From: Staphylococcus cohnii subsp. cohnii
Lineage (GTDB): Bacteria; Bacillota; Bacilli; Staphylococcales; Staphylococcaceae
Direction: 5' to 3'
DNA: 64,000 bases
NCBI RefSeq assembly: GCF_002902365.1
Contig: NZ_PPQC01000004.1
Coordinates: 1 to 64,000, forward strand
The notes under the pieces were generated by a model that was not told the DNA's origin, did no database searches, and saw only the letters and a list, made by a program, of their open reading frames with translations. Positions 43,470 through 56,845 of this stretch are shown piece after piece. A program made the translations under genes and the position numbers. The stretch's first letter is position 1; every line of letters starts with the position of its first letter.

Positions 43470-45674
43470 TTATTCCCCTTTCTTTTCAATAGGTGCAAAT
43501 TGAGCAAGCAAACGCTTAGGGCCTTCAGATTTAAAGATAATATCTAGTTCAACTGAACCATTTTTTTCATTTACATTGCTCACCATGCCCTCACCCCATG
43601 ATTTATGAATAACTTTGTCACCAACATGCCAATCCGTTGATTGTTGTGCTTTTTTAGAAGAAGTAACACGTTTACTATAACCTCTTTTTTCAGGTTGTTT
43701 GGTTGCAGATTTAAATCGATTCCCTTGTGCTGCAGATCGTGTTTTATTTTCGTTCTCTAATAAATCTTCAGGTATTTCTTTCAAGAATCTTGAAGCCATA
43801 TTGGACTGAGGTCTGCCAAAAAGCATTCTTGAAGTTGCATGCGTTAAATATAACGTTTCTTCAGCACGTGTAATCGCAACATAACAAATCCTTCTTTCTT
43901 CTTGCATTTCATGATCATCATCACTTTTGATTGCTCTTATATGTGGGAATAATGATTCTTCCATCCCCATTATAAATACAATAGGAAACTCTAATCCTTT
44001 TGCTGAGTGCATTGTCATCAATGTTATACCATCATCTATTTGCGCTTCATCTATATCTGCAACTAAAGATAAGTCTGTTAAAAAGTTAATTAATGACTGT
44101 TCTTCTAATGGGGTATTCTCTTCATAATCATTAGGCACTGACATAAATTCATCTATATTTTCTAATCTACTTCTTGATTCTAATGTTTGTTCTCGTTCCA
44201 ACATCTCACGATAACCTGATTTAACTAGTACCTCTTCTACGATTTCAGTAATCTCTAAAAATTCTTGTTGTTTAATTAAGTTCTGTATCATGTCATAGAA
44301 AGTAATACATGCTTGCGTAACTTTTTTAGATAAACCTATAAAATCCACTTCTGCTAGCGCGTCAAACATACTTATATCGTTTTGAGCAGCATAGGCTTGA
44401 ATTTTATCTACTGTCGAAGGTCCAACACCGCGTTTCGGCACATTTATTACACGGCGTAAACTTATATCATCATTACTATTGGATATAATTCTCAAATAAC
44501 TAAGTAGATCTTTAATTTCTTTTCGGTCATAGAATTTTTGACCACCGACCATTGTATAAGGCATATTAGATTTCATAAAAGTCTCTTCTAACACACGAGA
44601 TTGTGCATTAGTACGATACAAGATAGCCATGTCTTTGAATTTTTTTCCGTTGCGTTGTTGTTTCATAATTTCTTTGACTACATATTCAGCTTCATCTCGC
44701 TCAGTAGTAGCTTCGTAGTAGTGAATTTTATCTCCAGATGTATTACCTGTCCATAGTCCTTTAGGTTTACGCTCTGAATTATTTTTGATTACTTCGTTAG
44801 CTGCATTTAATATATTTTTAGTTGAACGATAATTTTGTTCTAAAAATATCGTTTTAGCTTCAGGATAATCTTCTTCAAAGGAAAGTATGTTCTGAATATC
44901 AGCGCCACGCCAGCCATAAATAGATTGATCAGAATCTCCAACTACGCATAAGTTTTTAAATTTAGATGCTAAAAGATTAACTAATGTATATTGTGCTTTG
45001 TTCGTGTCTTGGTACTCATCGACGTGTATGTATTGGAATTTATTTTGGTAAAATTCTAATACATCTGGCACACGTTCAAATAATCGAATTGTAACCATGA
45101 TTAAATCATCAAAATCCAATGCTTCGTTTCTTGATAACTGTCTTTGATATCCTTTATATACTGTAGCAATCATTTGCTCATGATAAGTATCAGCTTCTTT
45201 TTGAGCATCTTCTGGTGTTTTTAATTCGTTTTTTAGATTACTTATAGCACCGATAAACATTCTTGGTTCGAACTTTTTACTATCAATATTTTCATTTTTC
45301 AATACATCTTTGATAACTGATTTTTGATCGGTTGGATCAATAATAGTAAAATTACGTTCAATGCCAATTCTATCTGCGTCTCTTCTCAATATTCTTACAC
45401 ACATTGAGTGGAACGTTGACATCCATATAACTTGAGCTGGTTCACCAACTAAAGCTTCCACACGTGCTTTCATTTCTTTTGCTGCCTTGTTTGTAAAAGT
45501 AATCGCTAGAATGTTGTATGGAGATACGTCTTTTTCATCAAGCAAGTAAGCTATACGATGAGTTAAAACACGTGTTTTGCCCGAACCTGCACCCGCCATA
45601 ATAAGTAATGGCCCTTCTGTAGTGCGTACTGCTAAGCTTTGTTCATCATTCATCTTATTTACTAATGCATTCAT
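43470..45674 (-). CDS. pcrA: PcrA, SF1 DNA helicase
   Basis: UvrD/Rep-type 3'-5' helicase, 734 residues, essential in staphylococci and needed for rolling-circle plasmid replication and repair. Walker A AGAGSGKT with K33, Walker B VDEYQDTN, motif [16 protein letters not shown], motif [14 protein letters not shown]. The C-terminal tail ends in a Tudor-like fold ([15 protein letters not shown]) that binds RNA polymerase. Five bases after pcrB. Confidence 0.96.
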   Translation of the reverse strand: MNALVNKMNDEQSLAVRTTEGPLLIMAGAGSGKTRVLTHRIAYLLDEKDVSPYNILAITFTNKAAKEMKARVEALVGEPAQVIWMSTFHSMCVRILRRDADRIGIERNFTIIDPTDQKSVIKDVLKNENIDSKKFEPRMFIGAISNLKNELKTPEDAQKEADTYHEQMIATVYKGYQRQLSRNEALDFDDLIMVTIRLFERVPDVLEFYQNKFQYIHVDEYQDTNKAQYTLVNLLASKFKNLCVVGDSDQSIYGWRGADIQNILSFEEDYPEAKTIFLEQNYRSTKNILNAANEVIKNNSERKPKGLWTGNTSGDKIHYYEATTERDEAEYVVKEIMKQQRNGKKFKDMAILYRTNAQSRVLEETFMKSNMPYTMVGGQKFYDRKEIKDLLSYLRIISNSNDDISLRRVINVPKRGVGPSTVDKIQAYAAQNDISMFDALAEVDFIGLSKKVTQACITFYDMIQNLIKQQEFLEITEIVEEVLVKSGYREMLEREQTLESRSRLENIDEFMSVPNDYEENTPLEEQSLINFLTDLSLVADIDEAQIDDGITLMTMHSAKGLEFPIVFIMGMEESLFPHIRAIKSDDDHEMQEERRICYVAITRAEETLYLTHATSRMLFGRPQSNMASRFLKEIPEDLLENENKTRSAAQGNRFKSATKQPEKRGYSKRVTSSKKAQQSTDWHVGDKVIHKSWGEGMVSNVNEKNGSVELDIIFKSEGPKRLLAQFAPIEKKGE

Positions 45675-45679
45675 TTATG

Positions 45680-46363
45680 TTACTCCTTTATCTTAACTGT
45701 TTTTAATGCGCTTTTAATATTTTTATAAACGATATCACCAACGATAATCGTATCAACAATCGAAGCCATTTTTTCAGCCTCTTCTTGATTACTAATGCCA
45801 CCACCATAAAATAGTTGTGTATCACTTAACATATTTGCAGCTGTTTTAACCTTTTCAACATCTCCATATGTACCACTATATTCAAGGTACATGACTGGTA
45901 ATTTATACATCTCATTAATCATTTGAGCATATGCTTCAATATCTTCATCTGTTAAATTTGTTTCAGCTTGTGTAACTTGTGCTACTTTACTTTCAGGATT
46001 CATGACAACATATCCTTCAAAAACAACCTCTTCAAAATCAATAACGTGTCCAAAAGATTTCAATGCATCTAAAAGTATGCCATTGTGATATTTTACATTT
46101 GTACTATTCAATACAGTCGGTACAAAATAAAAGTCAAATCCAGGCATAACACTTTCTATATTGGAAATTTCAAAAACTAGAGGTAAAGGATACCTCCTCA
46201 CCCTACTCATCAATTGAATAACATTATCTTCAGTAACATCATCTGTTCCACCGATCATAATTGCATCGGTTTGAGACATACATATTGCGTCTAAATCTTC
46301 ATCAGAAATAGACTTGGCAGGATCTAATTTGAAAATATGTTTCCACTTTTTAATGTCATACAT
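45680..46363 (-). CDS. pcrB: PcrB, heptaprenylglyceryl phosphate synthase
   Basis: TIM-barrel prenyltransferase joining heptaprenyl diphosphate to glycerol-1-phosphate, 227 residues. Phosphate-binding glycines lie in [13 protein letters not shown] and IVGDIVYKN; substrate region YLEYSGTYG. First gene of pcrB-pcrA-ligA-camS. AAGGAG before the ATG. Confidence 0.92.
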   Translation of the reverse strand: MYDIKKWKHIFKLDPAKSISDEDLDAICMSQTDAIMIGGTDDVTEDNVIQLMSRVRRYPLPLVFEISNIESVMPGFDFYFVPTVLNSTNVKYHNGILLDALKSFGHVIDFEEVVFEGYVVMNPESKVAQVTQAETNLTDEDIEAYAQMINEMYKLPVMYLEYSGTYGDVEKVKTAANMLSDTQLFYGGGISNQEEAEKMASIVDTIIVGDIVYKNIKSALKTVKIKE

Positions 46364-46560
46364 GATATGTTACTCCTTTTTTTAGCATACTTTTGATTAT
46401 ATCATTTTTAACCACCGAGTTCTAAAACGATATAGGATTTCACAATGTATTTTAACATGACAAATAAATCATAAGTTAATCATGTTTCTAGCTAAATATA
46501 TTCAAAACATTTAAAGCCTCGACTCTATTTTATCAATACACTTTAAATTAACAACAAAAA

Positions 46561-46598
46561 AACTGTCAGCAAAGAATGTTTCTTTGCTAACAGCTTTT
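46561..46598 (-). terminator. Terminator of yerC
   Basis: AACTGT-C-AGCAAAGAA pairs with TTCTTTGCT-A-ACAGCTT; the minus strand ends in TTTTTTTGTTG. It lies 51 bases after the yerC stop. Confidence 0.88.
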
Positions 46599-46648
46599 CA
46601 AATGAAATCATTAAAATTACACTTCGCTATAATATATAGAATTGTTAA

Positions 46649-46951
46649 TTAATCGGTCGTTTCAATATTCATGCGGTCTAGAATCATTGTGTAAGCATCA
46701 TTTCCCCATTGTAAAGATCTTTTAACACGAGAAATCGTTGCAGTTGAAGCACCAGACTCTTGTTCAATCGTCGCATAAGTATATCCTTGCTTAATCATTT
46801 TTGCGACTTGCAATCGTTGAGATAACGATTGGATTTCATTTACTGTACATAAATCGTCAAAGAATTGGTAACATTCTTCTCTGTTTTCTAATGTAAGAAT
46901 TGCATCAAATAATTCATCTAATGCTTTTCCTCTTAATTTTTCTATTTGCAT
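46649..46951 (-). CDS. yerC: YerC/TrpR-family regulator
   Basis: 100-residue DNA-binding protein of the TrpR/YerC-YecD family. Helix-turn-helix in LSQRLQVAKMIKQGYTYATIEQESGASTATISRVKRSL. Target unknown. The ATG at 46951 has AGGGG upstream; an in-frame start at 46975 adds eight residues and lacks that spacing. Lies directly after purB. Confidence 0.85.
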   Translation of the reverse strand: MQIEKLRGKALDELFDAILTLENREECYQFFDDLCTVNEIQSLSQRLQVAKMIKQGYTYATIEQESGASTATISRVKRSLQWGNDAYTMILDRMNIETTD

Positions 46952-47036
46952 TAAAAACAACCCCTGTACTTTCATTTTAATCTTAATTCAACGTGCTAAT
47001 ACATTAAAGTGTAACGATTTCATCAGTAAATTTCAA

Positions 47037-48344
<1,308 letters not shown>

Positions 48345-48409
48345 CTATCTTGCGTAAGTTTTAGTTTACAAACTTCAAAAACATGTACATTCAATTAAAA
48401 AATACGATT

Positions 48410-48422
48410 AAAGTTCGTGTTT
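48410..48422 (-). promoter_or_regulatory. PurBox-like PurR site for purB
   Basis: Minus-strand AAACACGAACTTT matches the PurBox AWWWCCGAACWWT at 11 of 13 positions including the CGAAC core, about 80 bases before purB. A convincing second inverted box was not found, which lowers confidence. Confidence 0.4.
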
Positions 48423-48586
48423 AATCTTGTCATTATTAGTTTAACAGAATTGACCATAAATGTATAAGTCTTTTCTATCTTCTTACAGAAATTTTAACAC
48501 GTTTTATCAAAAGGCGTGCAGAAAAACCTTATTCTACTCAAAAAAATTATTAATCTATATCAAAAATGGAACTACATGATTAAAAA

Positions 48587-48623
48587 AATCGTTGACCTGA
48601 GTTTTTTATCTCTGTCAACGATT
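48587..48623 (-). terminator. Terminator of the pncB-nadE-DUF2179-NETI cluster
   Basis: AATCGTTGAC pairs with GTCAACGATT across a 17-base loop; minus strand continues TTTTTTTAAT. It lies 57 bases after the NETI gene stop. Confidence 0.88.
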
Positions 48624-48680
48624 ACACTTATATATATATAACACTTATTCATATCTAATTTCTTAGCTATTTTGGAACAA

Positions 48681-48866
48681 TTATTCTATTAATTTGCCAA
48701 CAAATTGAATTTCTTGTCTATATACTTCGTATTCACCATCTTTATTTTCCTTATAAATTGGTTTTTCAAAGCGTTTAATAGGCATATATCCAGCATCTCG
48801 CATACGTTGCAAACAATCTTGTATCGTTTCGTTTTCTTCTACTTTAAACTTTTGCTGCTTTTTCAT
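48681..48866 (-). CDS. NETI-motif protein
   Basis: 61-residue hydrophilic protein named for its N-E-T-I motif (here [14 protein letters not shown]), present beside DUF2179 genes in firmicutes; function unknown. The C-terminal half alternates charged and beta-prone residues. Its ATG overlaps the stop of the DUF2179 gene (ATGA), implying translational coupling. Confidence 0.85.
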   Translation of the reverse strand: MKKQQKFKVEENETIQDCLQRMRDAGYMPIKRFEKPIYKENKDGEYEVYRQEIQFVGKLIE

Positions 48867-49441
48867 ATACTTTCCACTTTATCCGGATCATATTGTTTAA
48901 GTTTCTTACTGCGCACACCTTTAACCCAAAAACCGCCGTGAATTGTTCTTGGTTCGTATGCAATAATAAACGCTTTTTCATCAATTTGCTTAATTGTTTC
49001 TATTAATTTTAATTCGAAACGTCTTGGTGTTAATATTTGTAAAATTAACCTCGTACCATCTCTACCATAAGCAGTATTATGCGTAACCCCATAACCTAAA
49101 TCTCTTAATTGCTTTGGTAAATCTAATTCATATTCAGATGAAGTAACATTCACAACTGTATAGCCAAGCGCTAATTTCTCTTCAATTTTCATGCCTACAA
49201 TAATACCGATTGAAAATCCAAAAGCATATGCAAAGACATTTTGAATTTGATCTAAACTAGACATAACCATTCCCAAACCAATTACATAGACTAAAACCTC
49301 TAAGAAACTTACAACTGCTGCAACATAACGATAACCTTTGAGTGTTAATATCGTTCTCATTGTCAAACAAGTTACGTAAGCAACATTAATAATAAAAATA
49401 GCTAAAACCATTAACCATGGATTAGATGTGATTACTGACAT
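48863..49441 (-). CDS. DUF2179 membrane protein (UPF0316)
   Basis: 192 residues from the ATG at 49441. Three hydrophobic N-terminal segments (about 8-90) are followed by a cytoplasmic DUF2179 domain resembling the regulatory domain of PII-like YitT/DegV-type transporters ([21 protein letters not shown]). Function unknown. AAGGG fits the ATG at 49441 better than the one at 49447. Probably co-transcribed with nadE. Confidence 0.83.
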   Translation of the reverse strand: MSVITSNPWLMVLAIFIINVAYVTCLTMRTILTLKGYRYVAAVVSFLEVLVYVIGLGMVMSSLDQIQNVFAYAFGFSIGIIVGMKIEEKLALGYTVVNVTSSEYELDLPKQLRDLGYGVTHNTAYGRDGTRLILQILTPRRFELKLIETIKQIDEKAFIIAYEPRTIHGGFWVKGVRSKKLKQYDPDKVESI

Positions 49442-49510
49442 GTTCATTTCCCTTTCTTTCTCATTAAATCCAAATTATTTTATCAGTAACTTATTATTTT
49501 GTCACTAAAA

Positions 49511-50347
49511 TCATTCGAAATCTGTTTGATTTTTTGGCCATGTATACCTTGTGTAAGCTAATTCTCTTTTATGTGCATTTTTAATATAATGATTTTCTAT
49601 GATAGCTTTTGCTTCTTTTGGCACTTGTTTACCTTCTAAATAATCATCTATTTGAGCATAACTAACACCAAGTGCTTCTTCGTCTGGTAGCTGTGGTTTA
49701 TCTTCTTCTAAGTCAGCCGTTGGTATTTTTTCATATAAATGTGCTGGTGCATCTAAATACGCTAAGATTTGTCGTCCTTGACGTTTATCCAGACCAAATA
49801 ACGGGGCAATATCCGCTGCACCATCACCATATTTTGTAAAAAATCCTGTTAGGTTTTCCGCTGAGTGATCGGTTCCCACTACGATACCTTGTTTATTTGA
49901 TGCAATCGAAAACTGCACTTTCATACGCTCACGTGCTTTTTCATTCCCTTTTTGGAAATCAGTAAGCGTAATTCCAGCTTCTTTTAACGATTGTACACTT
50001 TGATCTACAGCAGGTTTAATGTTAACCGTAATTGTTCGATCTGGTTTTATAAACTTCAAGGCATCTTCAACTTCATCCGCATCTTTTTGTTCGCCATACG
50101 GTAATTTAACCGCAATAAATTGACAATCAATATCCTTTTCCTTTAATTCATTTACTGCAATTTGGCACAGCTTACCAGCTAAAGTCGAATCTTGTCCACC
50201 TGAAATGCCTAAAACTAAGGATTTGATAAATGAATGAGATTGGATGTAATTTTTTATAAATTGAACAATATTACGTGTTTCTAATTTGCTATCAATGTTG
50301 GATTTAACTTTCATTTCTCTAACGATAATATCTTGAATTTCATTCAT
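49511..50347 (-). CDS. nadE: NAD synthetase, ammonia-dependent
   Basis: Last step of NAD synthesis: amidates deamido-NAD with ammonia and ATP. 278 residues, with PP-loop [17 protein letters not shown] and conserved [23 protein letters not shown]. No glutaminase domain, so ammonia-dependent. The start overlaps pncB by 8 bases, joining salvage steps in one transcript. Confidence 0.95.
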   Translation of the reverse strand: MNEIQDIIVREMKVKSNIDSKLETRNIVQFIKNYIQSHSFIKSLVLGISGGQDSTLAGKLCQIAVNELKEKDIDCQFIAVKLPYGEQKDADEVEDALKFIKPDRTITVNIKPAVDQSVQSLKEAGITLTDFQKGNEKARERMKVQFSIASNKQGIVVGTDHSAENLTGFFTKYGDGAADIAPLFGLDKRQGRQILAYLDAPAHLYEKIPTADLEEDKPQLPDEEALGVSYAQIDDYLEGKQVPKEAKAIIENHYIKNAHKRELAYTRYTWPKNQTDFE

Positions 50348-51809
50348 TTTCTTCTTCCATCTCCTTCACATGTTCTGCCACTTCAAATATACGTTTGTGT
50401 TTATTTTCCCAACATTCTGTACTTAAATCAACCGGATACTCTTGTGGATTAAGGTGACGTTTGTTTTCATCCCATAAATATGAAAGACTTTCAGTCAAAT
50501 AGTTTTGCGCTTCCTTTTCGCTCGGTAAGTCATAAACGAGTTCACCAGCTTTAAAAATATCATGATGTAATGGTTTAGCTATAAAAGACTTTATAAATTT
50601 CATCTTATACGTATGAACAGGATGGAATAATTTAAGTGGCGACTCATCATAAGGATCTTCATGCGCTAACGTTATGTAGTCACCCTCAGCTTTGTTGGTT
50701 TTCTTATTAATAATGCGATACACATTTTTCTTACCTGGTGTTGTTACCTTTTCTGCATTGTTAGATAGCTTTATTCGGTCTACATAATTCCCTGAAGCAT
50801 CTTCAACTGCCACAAGTTTATATACAGCACCTAAGGCTGGCTGGTCGTAACCAGTAATTAACTTAGTACCAACCCCCCATGAATCGACCTTTGCACCTTG
50901 CGATTTCAAACTTGTAATTGTTTGCTCATCTAAATCATTTGACGCAATAATTTTAGCGTCAGTGAATCCAGCTTCATCTAACATACGACGTGCCTCTTTT
51001 GATAAATATGCAATATCACCAGAATCTAAACGTATACCAATAAAGTTAATTTCATCACCAAGTTCTTTAGCCACTTTAATCGCTGTTGGCACACCAGATT
51101 TCAAGGTATGAAAAGTATCAACTAAGAACACGCAATTTTTATGACGTTCTGCATATTTTTTAAATGCAATATATTCATCACCATAAGTTTGAACCATTGC
51201 ATGCGCATGTGTCCCTGATACTGGTATACCAAAAAGTTTTCCGGCACGCACATTACTAGTCGAATCAAATCCACCAATATATGCTGCTCTTGCACCCCAC
51301 AAAGCAGCATCTGCTTCTTGTGCACGTCTTGTTCCAAATTCCATTAATGTATCATTAGGCGCAACTTGTTTTATTCTACTTGCTTTAGTAGTAATTAACG
51401 TGTGAAAATTTACAATATTTAACAACATCGTTTCAATTAATTGCGCTTGAATGAGTGGTGCTTCAACTCTTAATAAAGGTTCATTACCAAAGCATAATTC
51501 TCCTTCTTGCATAGAACGAATATCACCAGTAAACTTTATATCTTTTAAATATTCCAAAAAGTCTTCTTGATAACCAATAGATTTTAAATATTTAATATCC
51601 GATTCTGAAAAATGAAAGTTATTAATATAAGCAATAACTCTTTTTAATCCATTAAACACTGCATAACCACTGTTGAATGGCATATTTCTAAAATATAAAT
51701 CAAATACAGCATATCTCTCATGAATACCATCATTCCAATAACTCTCCGCCATATTTATTTGATATAAATCATTATGTAATACTAAAGTATCATACTCAAA
51801 TTGGTACAC
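50340..51809 (-). CDS. pncB: Nicotinate phosphoribosyltransferase
   Basis: Converts nicotinate and PRPP to nicotinate mononucleotide. From the GTG at 51809 it has 489 residues, the length expected for the S. aureus enzyme; AGGAGAG lies 8 bases upstream and inside the longer frame that opens at 51836. Visible motifs: [15 protein letters not shown], the phosphohistidine region [13 protein letters not shown], and [14 protein letters not shown]. Works between nicotinamidase (56981) and NadE. Confidence 0.93.
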   Translation of the reverse strand: MYQFEYDTLVLHNDLYQINMAESYWNDGIHERYAVFDLYFRNMPFNSGYAVFNGLKRVIAYINNFHFSESDIKYLKSIGYQEDFLEYLKDIKFTGDIRSMQEGELCFGNEPLLRVEAPLIQAQLIETMLLNIVNFHTLITTKASRIKQVAPNDTLMEFGTRRAQEADAALWGARAAYIGGFDSTSNVRAGKLFGIPVSGTHAHAMVQTYGDEYIAFKKYAERHKNCVFLVDTFHTLKSGVPTAIKVAKELGDEINFIGIRLDSGDIAYLSKEARRMLDEAGFTDAKIIASNDLDEQTITSLKSQGAKVDSWGVGTKLITGYDQPALGAVYKLVAVEDASGNYVDRIKLSNNAEKVTTPGKKNVYRIINKKTNKAEGDYITLAHEDPYDESPLKLFHPVHTYKMKFIKSFIAKPLHHDIFKAGELVYDLPSEKEAQNYLTESLSYLWDENKRHLNPQEYPVDLSTECWENKHKRIFEVAEHVKEMEEENE

Positions 51810-52051
51810 CGCTATCTCTCCTATCGGCTTTTTCATTAGTTTAACACAAAAAATTAAACGTTTATATCTGAAACAAATTTATCTATATTACTTCTATGAT
51901 AACTTCTGAACATTATTAAATATAATTTTGTTATTTATTATTTATTTAGTTATTAGTAAATTCAAAATAGTAGCGACAAAATCATGACAATTCTATAGTT
52001 AAACAATAAAAATAGAAAGAAATATCGTATAATATGTGCGAGGTGTTTTAT

Positions 52052-53119
52052 ATGTTAAATGAAGCTAAATCATTTATTCAGACAATGTATCAAGAATTAA
52101 ATTATAATGAAAATACTATATTAGAACGGATAAATCAGATAGAAACACAAATCAACTTATCAGGTACGTATGAACATACGAATGAAGAACTTGTATATGG
52201 TGCTAAAATGGCATGGAGAAATTCAAATCGTTGTATAGGTCGTGCATTCTGGGATGCTTTAACTGTCAAAGATGCAAGGCATGTTCAGTCAGAACATGAA
52301 TTTATAGACGCTATAGAAAATCATATTCAATTTGCAACAAATGATGGAAAAATCAAACCATGTATCACTATTTTTGCCGCTCAAAACCCACCAAAAATAT
52401 TTAATAATCAACTCATCAGATATGCTGGATATGAAGATGTTGGTGACCCTGCTGAAATAAAAATCACTCAATTAGCAGAACATTTAGGATGGACAAGCAA
52501 TCATACTGATTTTGATATTTTACCTTTAATTTATAAAATTCCTGGTGAAACATTGAAATTTCATAATTATCAACCTGAATTAATTAAGGAAGTTCCCATT
52601 ACACATGACCGTTTTCCAAAATTAGCAAAGCTTGGTTTAAAATGGTATGCCGTACCAATTATATCAAGCATGGACTTGAAAATTGGTGGAATCACATATC
52701 CAACTGCACCATTCAATGGTTGGTATATGGTAAATGAAATTGCTGTGCGTAATTTTACCGATTCATATCGCTATAATTTACTAGAAACCGTTGCAGAAGC
52801 TTTTGAATTTGATACACTAAAGAATAATTCTTTTAATAAAGATAGAACATTAGTTGAATTGAATTATGCAGTATATCATTCATTTAAAAATGAGGGCGTG
52901 TCAATGGTTGATCATTTAACCGCTTCAAAACAATTTGAAAGATTTGAAAAAAATGAACGCAAAAATGGAAGATATGTAACTGGTAAATGGTCTTGGTTAG
53001 CACCCTCTTTATCTCCTACGCTAGTATCTAATTACCATCATGGATATAAAAACGAGGTTAGAGAACCAAATTTCTTTTATAAAAAACAATCACCTGCTTC
53101 TGGGTGTCCTTTCCATTAA
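52052..53119 (+). CDS. nos: Nitric oxide synthase, oxygenase domain
   Basis: Haem-thiolate enzyme making NO from arginine; bacterial forms lack the reductase domain. 355 residues with haem ligand C61 in RNSNRCIGR and the arginine-binding glutamate in [19 protein letters not shown] at 52040-52045 overlaps an in-frame upstream ATG at 52034, so the start is 52052. pheA follows by 39 bases, the nos-pdt operon known from S. aureus. The N-terminal third is notably diverged from remembered S. aureus NOS. Confidence 0.95.
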   Translation: MLNEAKSFIQTMYQELNYNENTILERINQIETQINLSGTYEHTNEELVYGAKMAWRNSNRCIGRAFWDALTVKDARHVQSEHEFIDAIENHIQFATNDGKIKPCITIFAAQNPPKIFNNQLIRYAGYEDVGDPAEIKITQLAEHLGWTSNHTDFDILPLIYKIPGETLKFHNYQPELIKEVPITHDRFPKLAKLGLKWYAVPIISSMDLKIGGITYPTAPFNGWYMVNEIAVRNFTDSYRYNLLETVAEAFEFDTLKNNSFNKDRTLVELNYAVYHSFKNEGVSMVDHLTASKQFERFEKNERKNGRYVTGKWSWLAPSLSPTLVSNYHHGYKNEVREPNFFYKKQSPASGCPFH

Positions 53120-53158
53120 TTTTTAAAATTAACACATATATACAAGGGGTAACGTCAA

Positions 53159-53968
53159 ATGAAATTATATTATTTAGGTCCAAAAGGAACATTTTCATAT
53201 TTAGCAGCAAAACAATATCAATCAGAATCTGAGTTTGACTATATATCCAAATCTAATTTGTATGAAGTTGTTACTGCTGTCTCAGAAGATGATCAAAGCA
53301 TTGCTGTTGTGCCTATCGAAAATTCAATCGAAGGTACAATCAATATTGTTGCCGATGCCTTAACGCAACAGAACATTTATGCTCAGGGAGAAATTCATTT
53401 AGATATACAATTTGCTTTATATGGCCCTGAAAATGCTACAGTAAATGATATCTCAAAAGTTTATTCAATAAGCCCAGCAATTAGTCAAACAAGTAAATAT
53501 ATACAACAGCATAACTTCACATATGATTATGTAGATAGCACGATACAAAGTTTAGAAAAAATAACTAACCAAGTTGGTGCAATCGCACCTTTAGGTAGCG
53601 GGGAAACTTATGGTTTCCAACCTATAGAACAAAACATTCAAGATTTCCCTCACAATGTTACACGCTTTTTAGTCGTAAGTAACCAGCCGCAACATTTGGA
53701 CAATGCAAGCGATACTATGTTACTCATCACACCGCAATTTGACAAACCAGGTTTACTAGCAAGTATTCTAAATACCTTTGTGCTTTTTAACATCAACTTA
53801 TCTTGGATTGAGTCTAGACCCTTAAAAACACAATTAGGTATGTATCATTTTTTCGTCCAAGCAGACACTGGGTTAACAGAAGAATTATCTAAAGTCATTA
53901 AAATCTTGAACACTTTAGATTTTCAAGTTACAGTCATTGGGTCTTTCAATAAGTTAAATCACGATTAA
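53159..53968 (+). CDS. pheA: Prephenate dehydratase
   Basis: Converts prephenate to phenylpyruvate for phenylalanine synthesis. 269 residues: catalytic domain (1-180) with YLGPKGTFSYLAA, PIENSIEG and HNVTRFLVV (the Thr-Arg-Phe active site), then a C-terminal ACT domain for feedback control with NLSWIESRPLKTQLGMYHFF. Second gene of the nos operon; a terminator follows. Confidence 0.95.
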   Translation: MKLYYLGPKGTFSYLAAKQYQSESEFDYISKSNLYEVVTAVSEDDQSIAVVPIENSIEGTINIVADALTQQNIYAQGEIHLDIQFALYGPENATVNDISKVYSISPAISQTSKYIQQHNFTYDYVDSTIQSLEKITNQVGAIAPLGSGETYGFQPIEQNIQDFPHNVTRFLVVSNQPQHLDNASDTMLLITPQFDKPGLLASILNTFVLFNINLSWIESRPLKTQLGMYHFFVQADTGLTEELSKVIKILNTLDFQVTVIGSFNKLNHD

Positions 53969-54030
53969 CTATTAAAGTAAAACTTATTGAAACTTTAACT
54001 CGCAAGCTTATCATCTTATATACTTCAATA

Positions 54031-54066
54031 ATAGAGCCTGAGACATTTATATGCCTCAGGCTCTAT
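54031..54066. terminator. Bidirectional terminator, pheA / sdcS
   Basis: ATAGAGCCTGAG pairs with CTCAGGCTCTAT between convergent genes. Confidence 0.9.
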
Positions 54067-54077
54067 GACGCTTTTAA

Positions 54078-55631
54078 TTATTTTAATGGTAATGGCTTGG
54101 TAACATCTATGCCTAATACTGGTGGTACTAAGAAATAAACCACTAACACAATGACAATAATACTCAATATATTGACCCAAAATCCAACTGATGCCATTTT
54201 TTTAATACTAATTTTTCCAGTACCAAATACAATAGCATTTGGCGGTGTACCAACCGGTAACATATAAGCACAATTGGCTGCCATAGCAGCCGGCACCATG
54301 AGTAGTAACGGATGTACATTAACTGCAACAGAAAGTGTGGCAAGAATAGGTAAAATCATAGTTGCAGTAGCTGTATTCGAAGTTATTTCTGTTAAGAATA
54401 ACACAAATATTGTGATGACAAGAACGATAATTAATGGACTGACACCTTCGATTAACTTTAATTGTTCCCCTAACCATGTAGCTAAACCACTTTCTGAAAT
54501 ACCTTTAGCAAGTGCTAAACCTCCACCAAACAAAATGAGCACGCCCCATGGCAAGTCCTTGGCAACATTCCAATCAATAATACGTGTATGTTGCGCTTTA
54601 TTTTTAGCTGGAATTAAGAATAGTAATACAGCTATAAACATTGCAATCGTACCGTCGGCAACTTCTGAGGTGAACGACCAATTTTTCAATAAGAATTCTC
54701 TACTAATCCATAATAAGCTTGCCAATATAAAAATTGCTTGTACTACTTTTTCTTCATATTTCATCTTACCTAATTCATCTAATTTTTTTCTAATTAAATT
54801 TTGACCGCCTGGTAGTTCTTTCATATCATGTTTAAATGCAACATAACGCAAATATAGCCATACTAAAATCAATAGCACAATGACCGTTGGTACACCAACA
54901 ACCATCCATTTGGCAAAGCTGATTTCTTCACCAAAAGCTGATTGATATTGTCCTTTTAGAATAATAAGTGGTGGTGTTCCAATCAAAGTTCCTAATCCAC
55001 CAATTGTTCCTGCATATCCGATAGCTAATACTAATGACTGTTCAAATTTATTGATGCTTTTAGCATTCATTTCTTCCCCTTTTAAATCATTTGCTTCTTT
55101 AATAATTGCTAAACCTATCGGTATCATAATCATCACAGCTGCAGTGTTCGAAACAAACATAGATAAAAATCCTGTCGCAATCATAAAACCTAATAAAATT
55201 TTTCCAGTACTTGTACCTAAAATACTGATAATTGTTAATGCTACACGTGTATGTAAATTCCATCTTTCCATAGCTATAGCTAGTATGAATCCACCTAAAA
55301 ATAGGAAGATAATGTCATTCCCATACTGAGCAGATACTTCTTCTGGGCTAAGTACATGACCAATAGGCAATAAAATTAATGGTAATAAACTAGTTGCTGC
55401 AATTGGTATTGCTTCCGTAATCCACCAAATAGCTATCCAAATTGTAATTGCTAACACAAAAACACCCTTATAAGATAAATTTTCAGGTTGAAAAGTTAAC
55501 AATGTCAAAATAAATAGTAGTGGCCCTAAAATCAATCCTGTCAGTTGTCCTGCATTATAAGACTTATTTTTTTCAGAAAAAAATGTTAAATAATGCGAAC
55601 GTCTAAATTCCCCTTTGTTCGTGTTAGTCAT
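54078..55631 (-). CDS. sdcS: SdcS, sodium-dependent dicarboxylate symporter
   Basis: DASS-family Na+-coupled importer of succinate, malate and fumarate, 517 residues with about 11-13 transmembrane segments. Sodium-site SNT motifs are visible as MFVSNTAAVM and EITSNTATATM; GTPPLI and GTPPNAIVFGTG are the other family signatures. GGGGGGAAC before the ATG. Monocistronic by appearance. Confidence 0.94.
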   Translation of the reverse strand: MTNTNKGEFRRSHYLTFFSEKNKSYNAGQLTGLILGPLLFILTLLTFQPENLSYKGVFVLAITIWIAIWWITEAIPIAATSLLPLILLPIGHVLSPEEVSAQYGNDIIFLFLGGFILAIAMERWNLHTRVALTIISILGTSTGKILLGFMIATGFLSMFVSNTAAVMIMIPIGLAIIKEANDLKGEEMNAKSINKFEQSLVLAIGYAGTIGGLGTLIGTPPLIILKGQYQSAFGEEISFAKWMVVGVPTVIVLLILVWLYLRYVAFKHDMKELPGGQNLIRKKLDELGKMKYEEKVVQAIFILASLLWISREFLLKNWSFTSEVADGTIAMFIAVLLFLIPAKNKAQHTRIIDWNVAKDLPWGVLILFGGGLALAKGISESGLATWLGEQLKLIEGVSPLIIVLVITIFVLFLTEITSNTATATMILPILATLSVAVNVHPLLLMVPAAMAANCAYMLPVGTPPNAIVFGTGKISIKKMASVGFWVNILSIIVIVLVVYFLVPPVLGIDVTKPLPLK

Positions 55632-55762
55632 AATGTTCCCCCCGATTTTAGTTGTTTTCTGAATTTTCTTACATTATTACTCTTTAAGATAATATAATTT
55701 CAATTAAATTACAATATGTTTTATATTGTGTTTTAATTCAGAACTACTAAAATAAAGAATCA

Positions 55763-56845
55763 TTATTTTATGTTTATTTTTTTAATGTTTATATTTTTTT
55801 CATCTGATAGATACAAATTTTCTATATCTTTTAAATAAAGTCTTTGATGTTTATTATCAAAATGATTCTGTGCAATAAATATATTATTGTGTTTTACGTT
55901 ATGGTAACTTTGCACTCGAATTGCATCTTTAGACATATGACCAACAAAATGATTTTGGTAAATATACAAATTACTTCCAGATTGTGTTGTTCTCACCTTA
56001 CCTGTAAGGTCTTGCGCATTTTTACCATCTTTCACTGCTAAAAACCGAATACCACCTCCACAATTTTTAAATATATTATCGTGAATAAAAGTATCTTTTG
56101 ATTTTAAAGGTGTCAGTGCATATTGGTTTATACCTTCAAACGTATTAAAACGAATGTGTATGTTTTCATAAAATTGATTAAATCTACTCGCGTGAGATCC
56201 TATTGCTCTATTCCACGCACCCATTGTAGGTGTTTTAGAATTTCCAAAATAACAATTTTCAATCACTACATTTTTAGTTATCGTACCATCCGTTGCACCG
56301 AATTTTGGAAAAGCACCTTTTACTTGTATATCAATTTGTACCGCTTCTGAAAACAATCTTTCCCCTTTGTCATCTTTAAATCCTAAAAATTGGCATCCAT
56401 TGATATATAATCCATTGATGCCACATGCATCTATGGCATGACCTCCAACAACATCTTTGAATGTTACGTCTAAAATTTGAATATTTTGAGCATGGCCCAT
56501 GCACATTGCTGTATTGTTATATGGATAATTATAACCATTCATATCCAGTGTGCCACCAGCAATACAGATTGCACCATTACCTTCGTATCCATAATAAGAT
56601 TTCAACCATCTACCGTTTTTTAATAAAGTATCTTTACCTACTCTTTTTAATACTGCTTCATCATCCAATATCAAAGTAGTTGAGTCATATATTACCAACG
56701 GTCTACGTATATGATACTCTCCTTTAGGAATATAAATTGTTGTGTTTTTGTGGTCTCTAGCATATTTCAATGCTTTTTGAATCGCACGTGTATCTGCCCA
56801 TTTATGCTTACCTTTTAATCCAAATTGCATTGCATTAATGATCAT
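55763..56845 (-). CDS. Right-handed parallel beta-helix (pectate-lyase-like) protein
   Basis: Protein of 360 residues (362 from the TTG at 56851). The N-terminal 60 residues contain AIQKALKYA and [15 protein letters not shown], typical of the cap of pectate-lyase-fold proteins and phage tailspikes. The remainder is short beta-strand repeats with N-x-F turns ([18 protein letters not shown]). No signal peptide, lipobox or anchor is seen, so localisation is uncertain. I do not recognise a specific enzyme or catalytic set. AAGGAGG precedes both possible starts. Single gene divergent from the nicotinamidase gene. Confidence 0.75.
   Translation of the reverse strand: MIINAMQFGLKGKHKWADTRAIQKALKYARDHKNTTIYIPKGEYHIRRPLVIYDSTTLILDDEAVLKRVGKDTLLKNGRWLKSYYGYEGNGAICIAGGTLDMNGYNYPYNNTAMCMGHAQNIQILDVTFKDVVGGHAIDACGINGLYINGCQFLGFKDDKGERLFSEAVQIDIQVKGAFPKFGATDGTITKNVVIENCYFGNSKTPTMGAWNRAIGSHASRFNQFYENIHIRFNTFEGINQYALTPLKSKDTFIHDNIFKNCGGGIRFLAVKDGKNAQDLTGKVRTTQSGSNLYIYQNHFVGHMSKDAIRVQSYHNVKHNNIFIAQNHFDNKHQRLYLKDIENLYLSDEKNINIKKINIK

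Noticed and set aside
43470..46363. A break or fusion at the very tight pcrB-pcrA-ligA joins
   Set aside because: All frames are full length; 3-12 base spacing is the normal operon form.
51122..51337. 71-codon alternative frame inside pncB
   Set aside because: Lies wholly within pncB on the same strand, without its own ribosome binding site.
54274..54804. 176-codon ORF antisense to sdcS
   Set aside because: Low-complexity translation opposite a well-conserved membrane protein gene, no ribosome site; a frame shadow.
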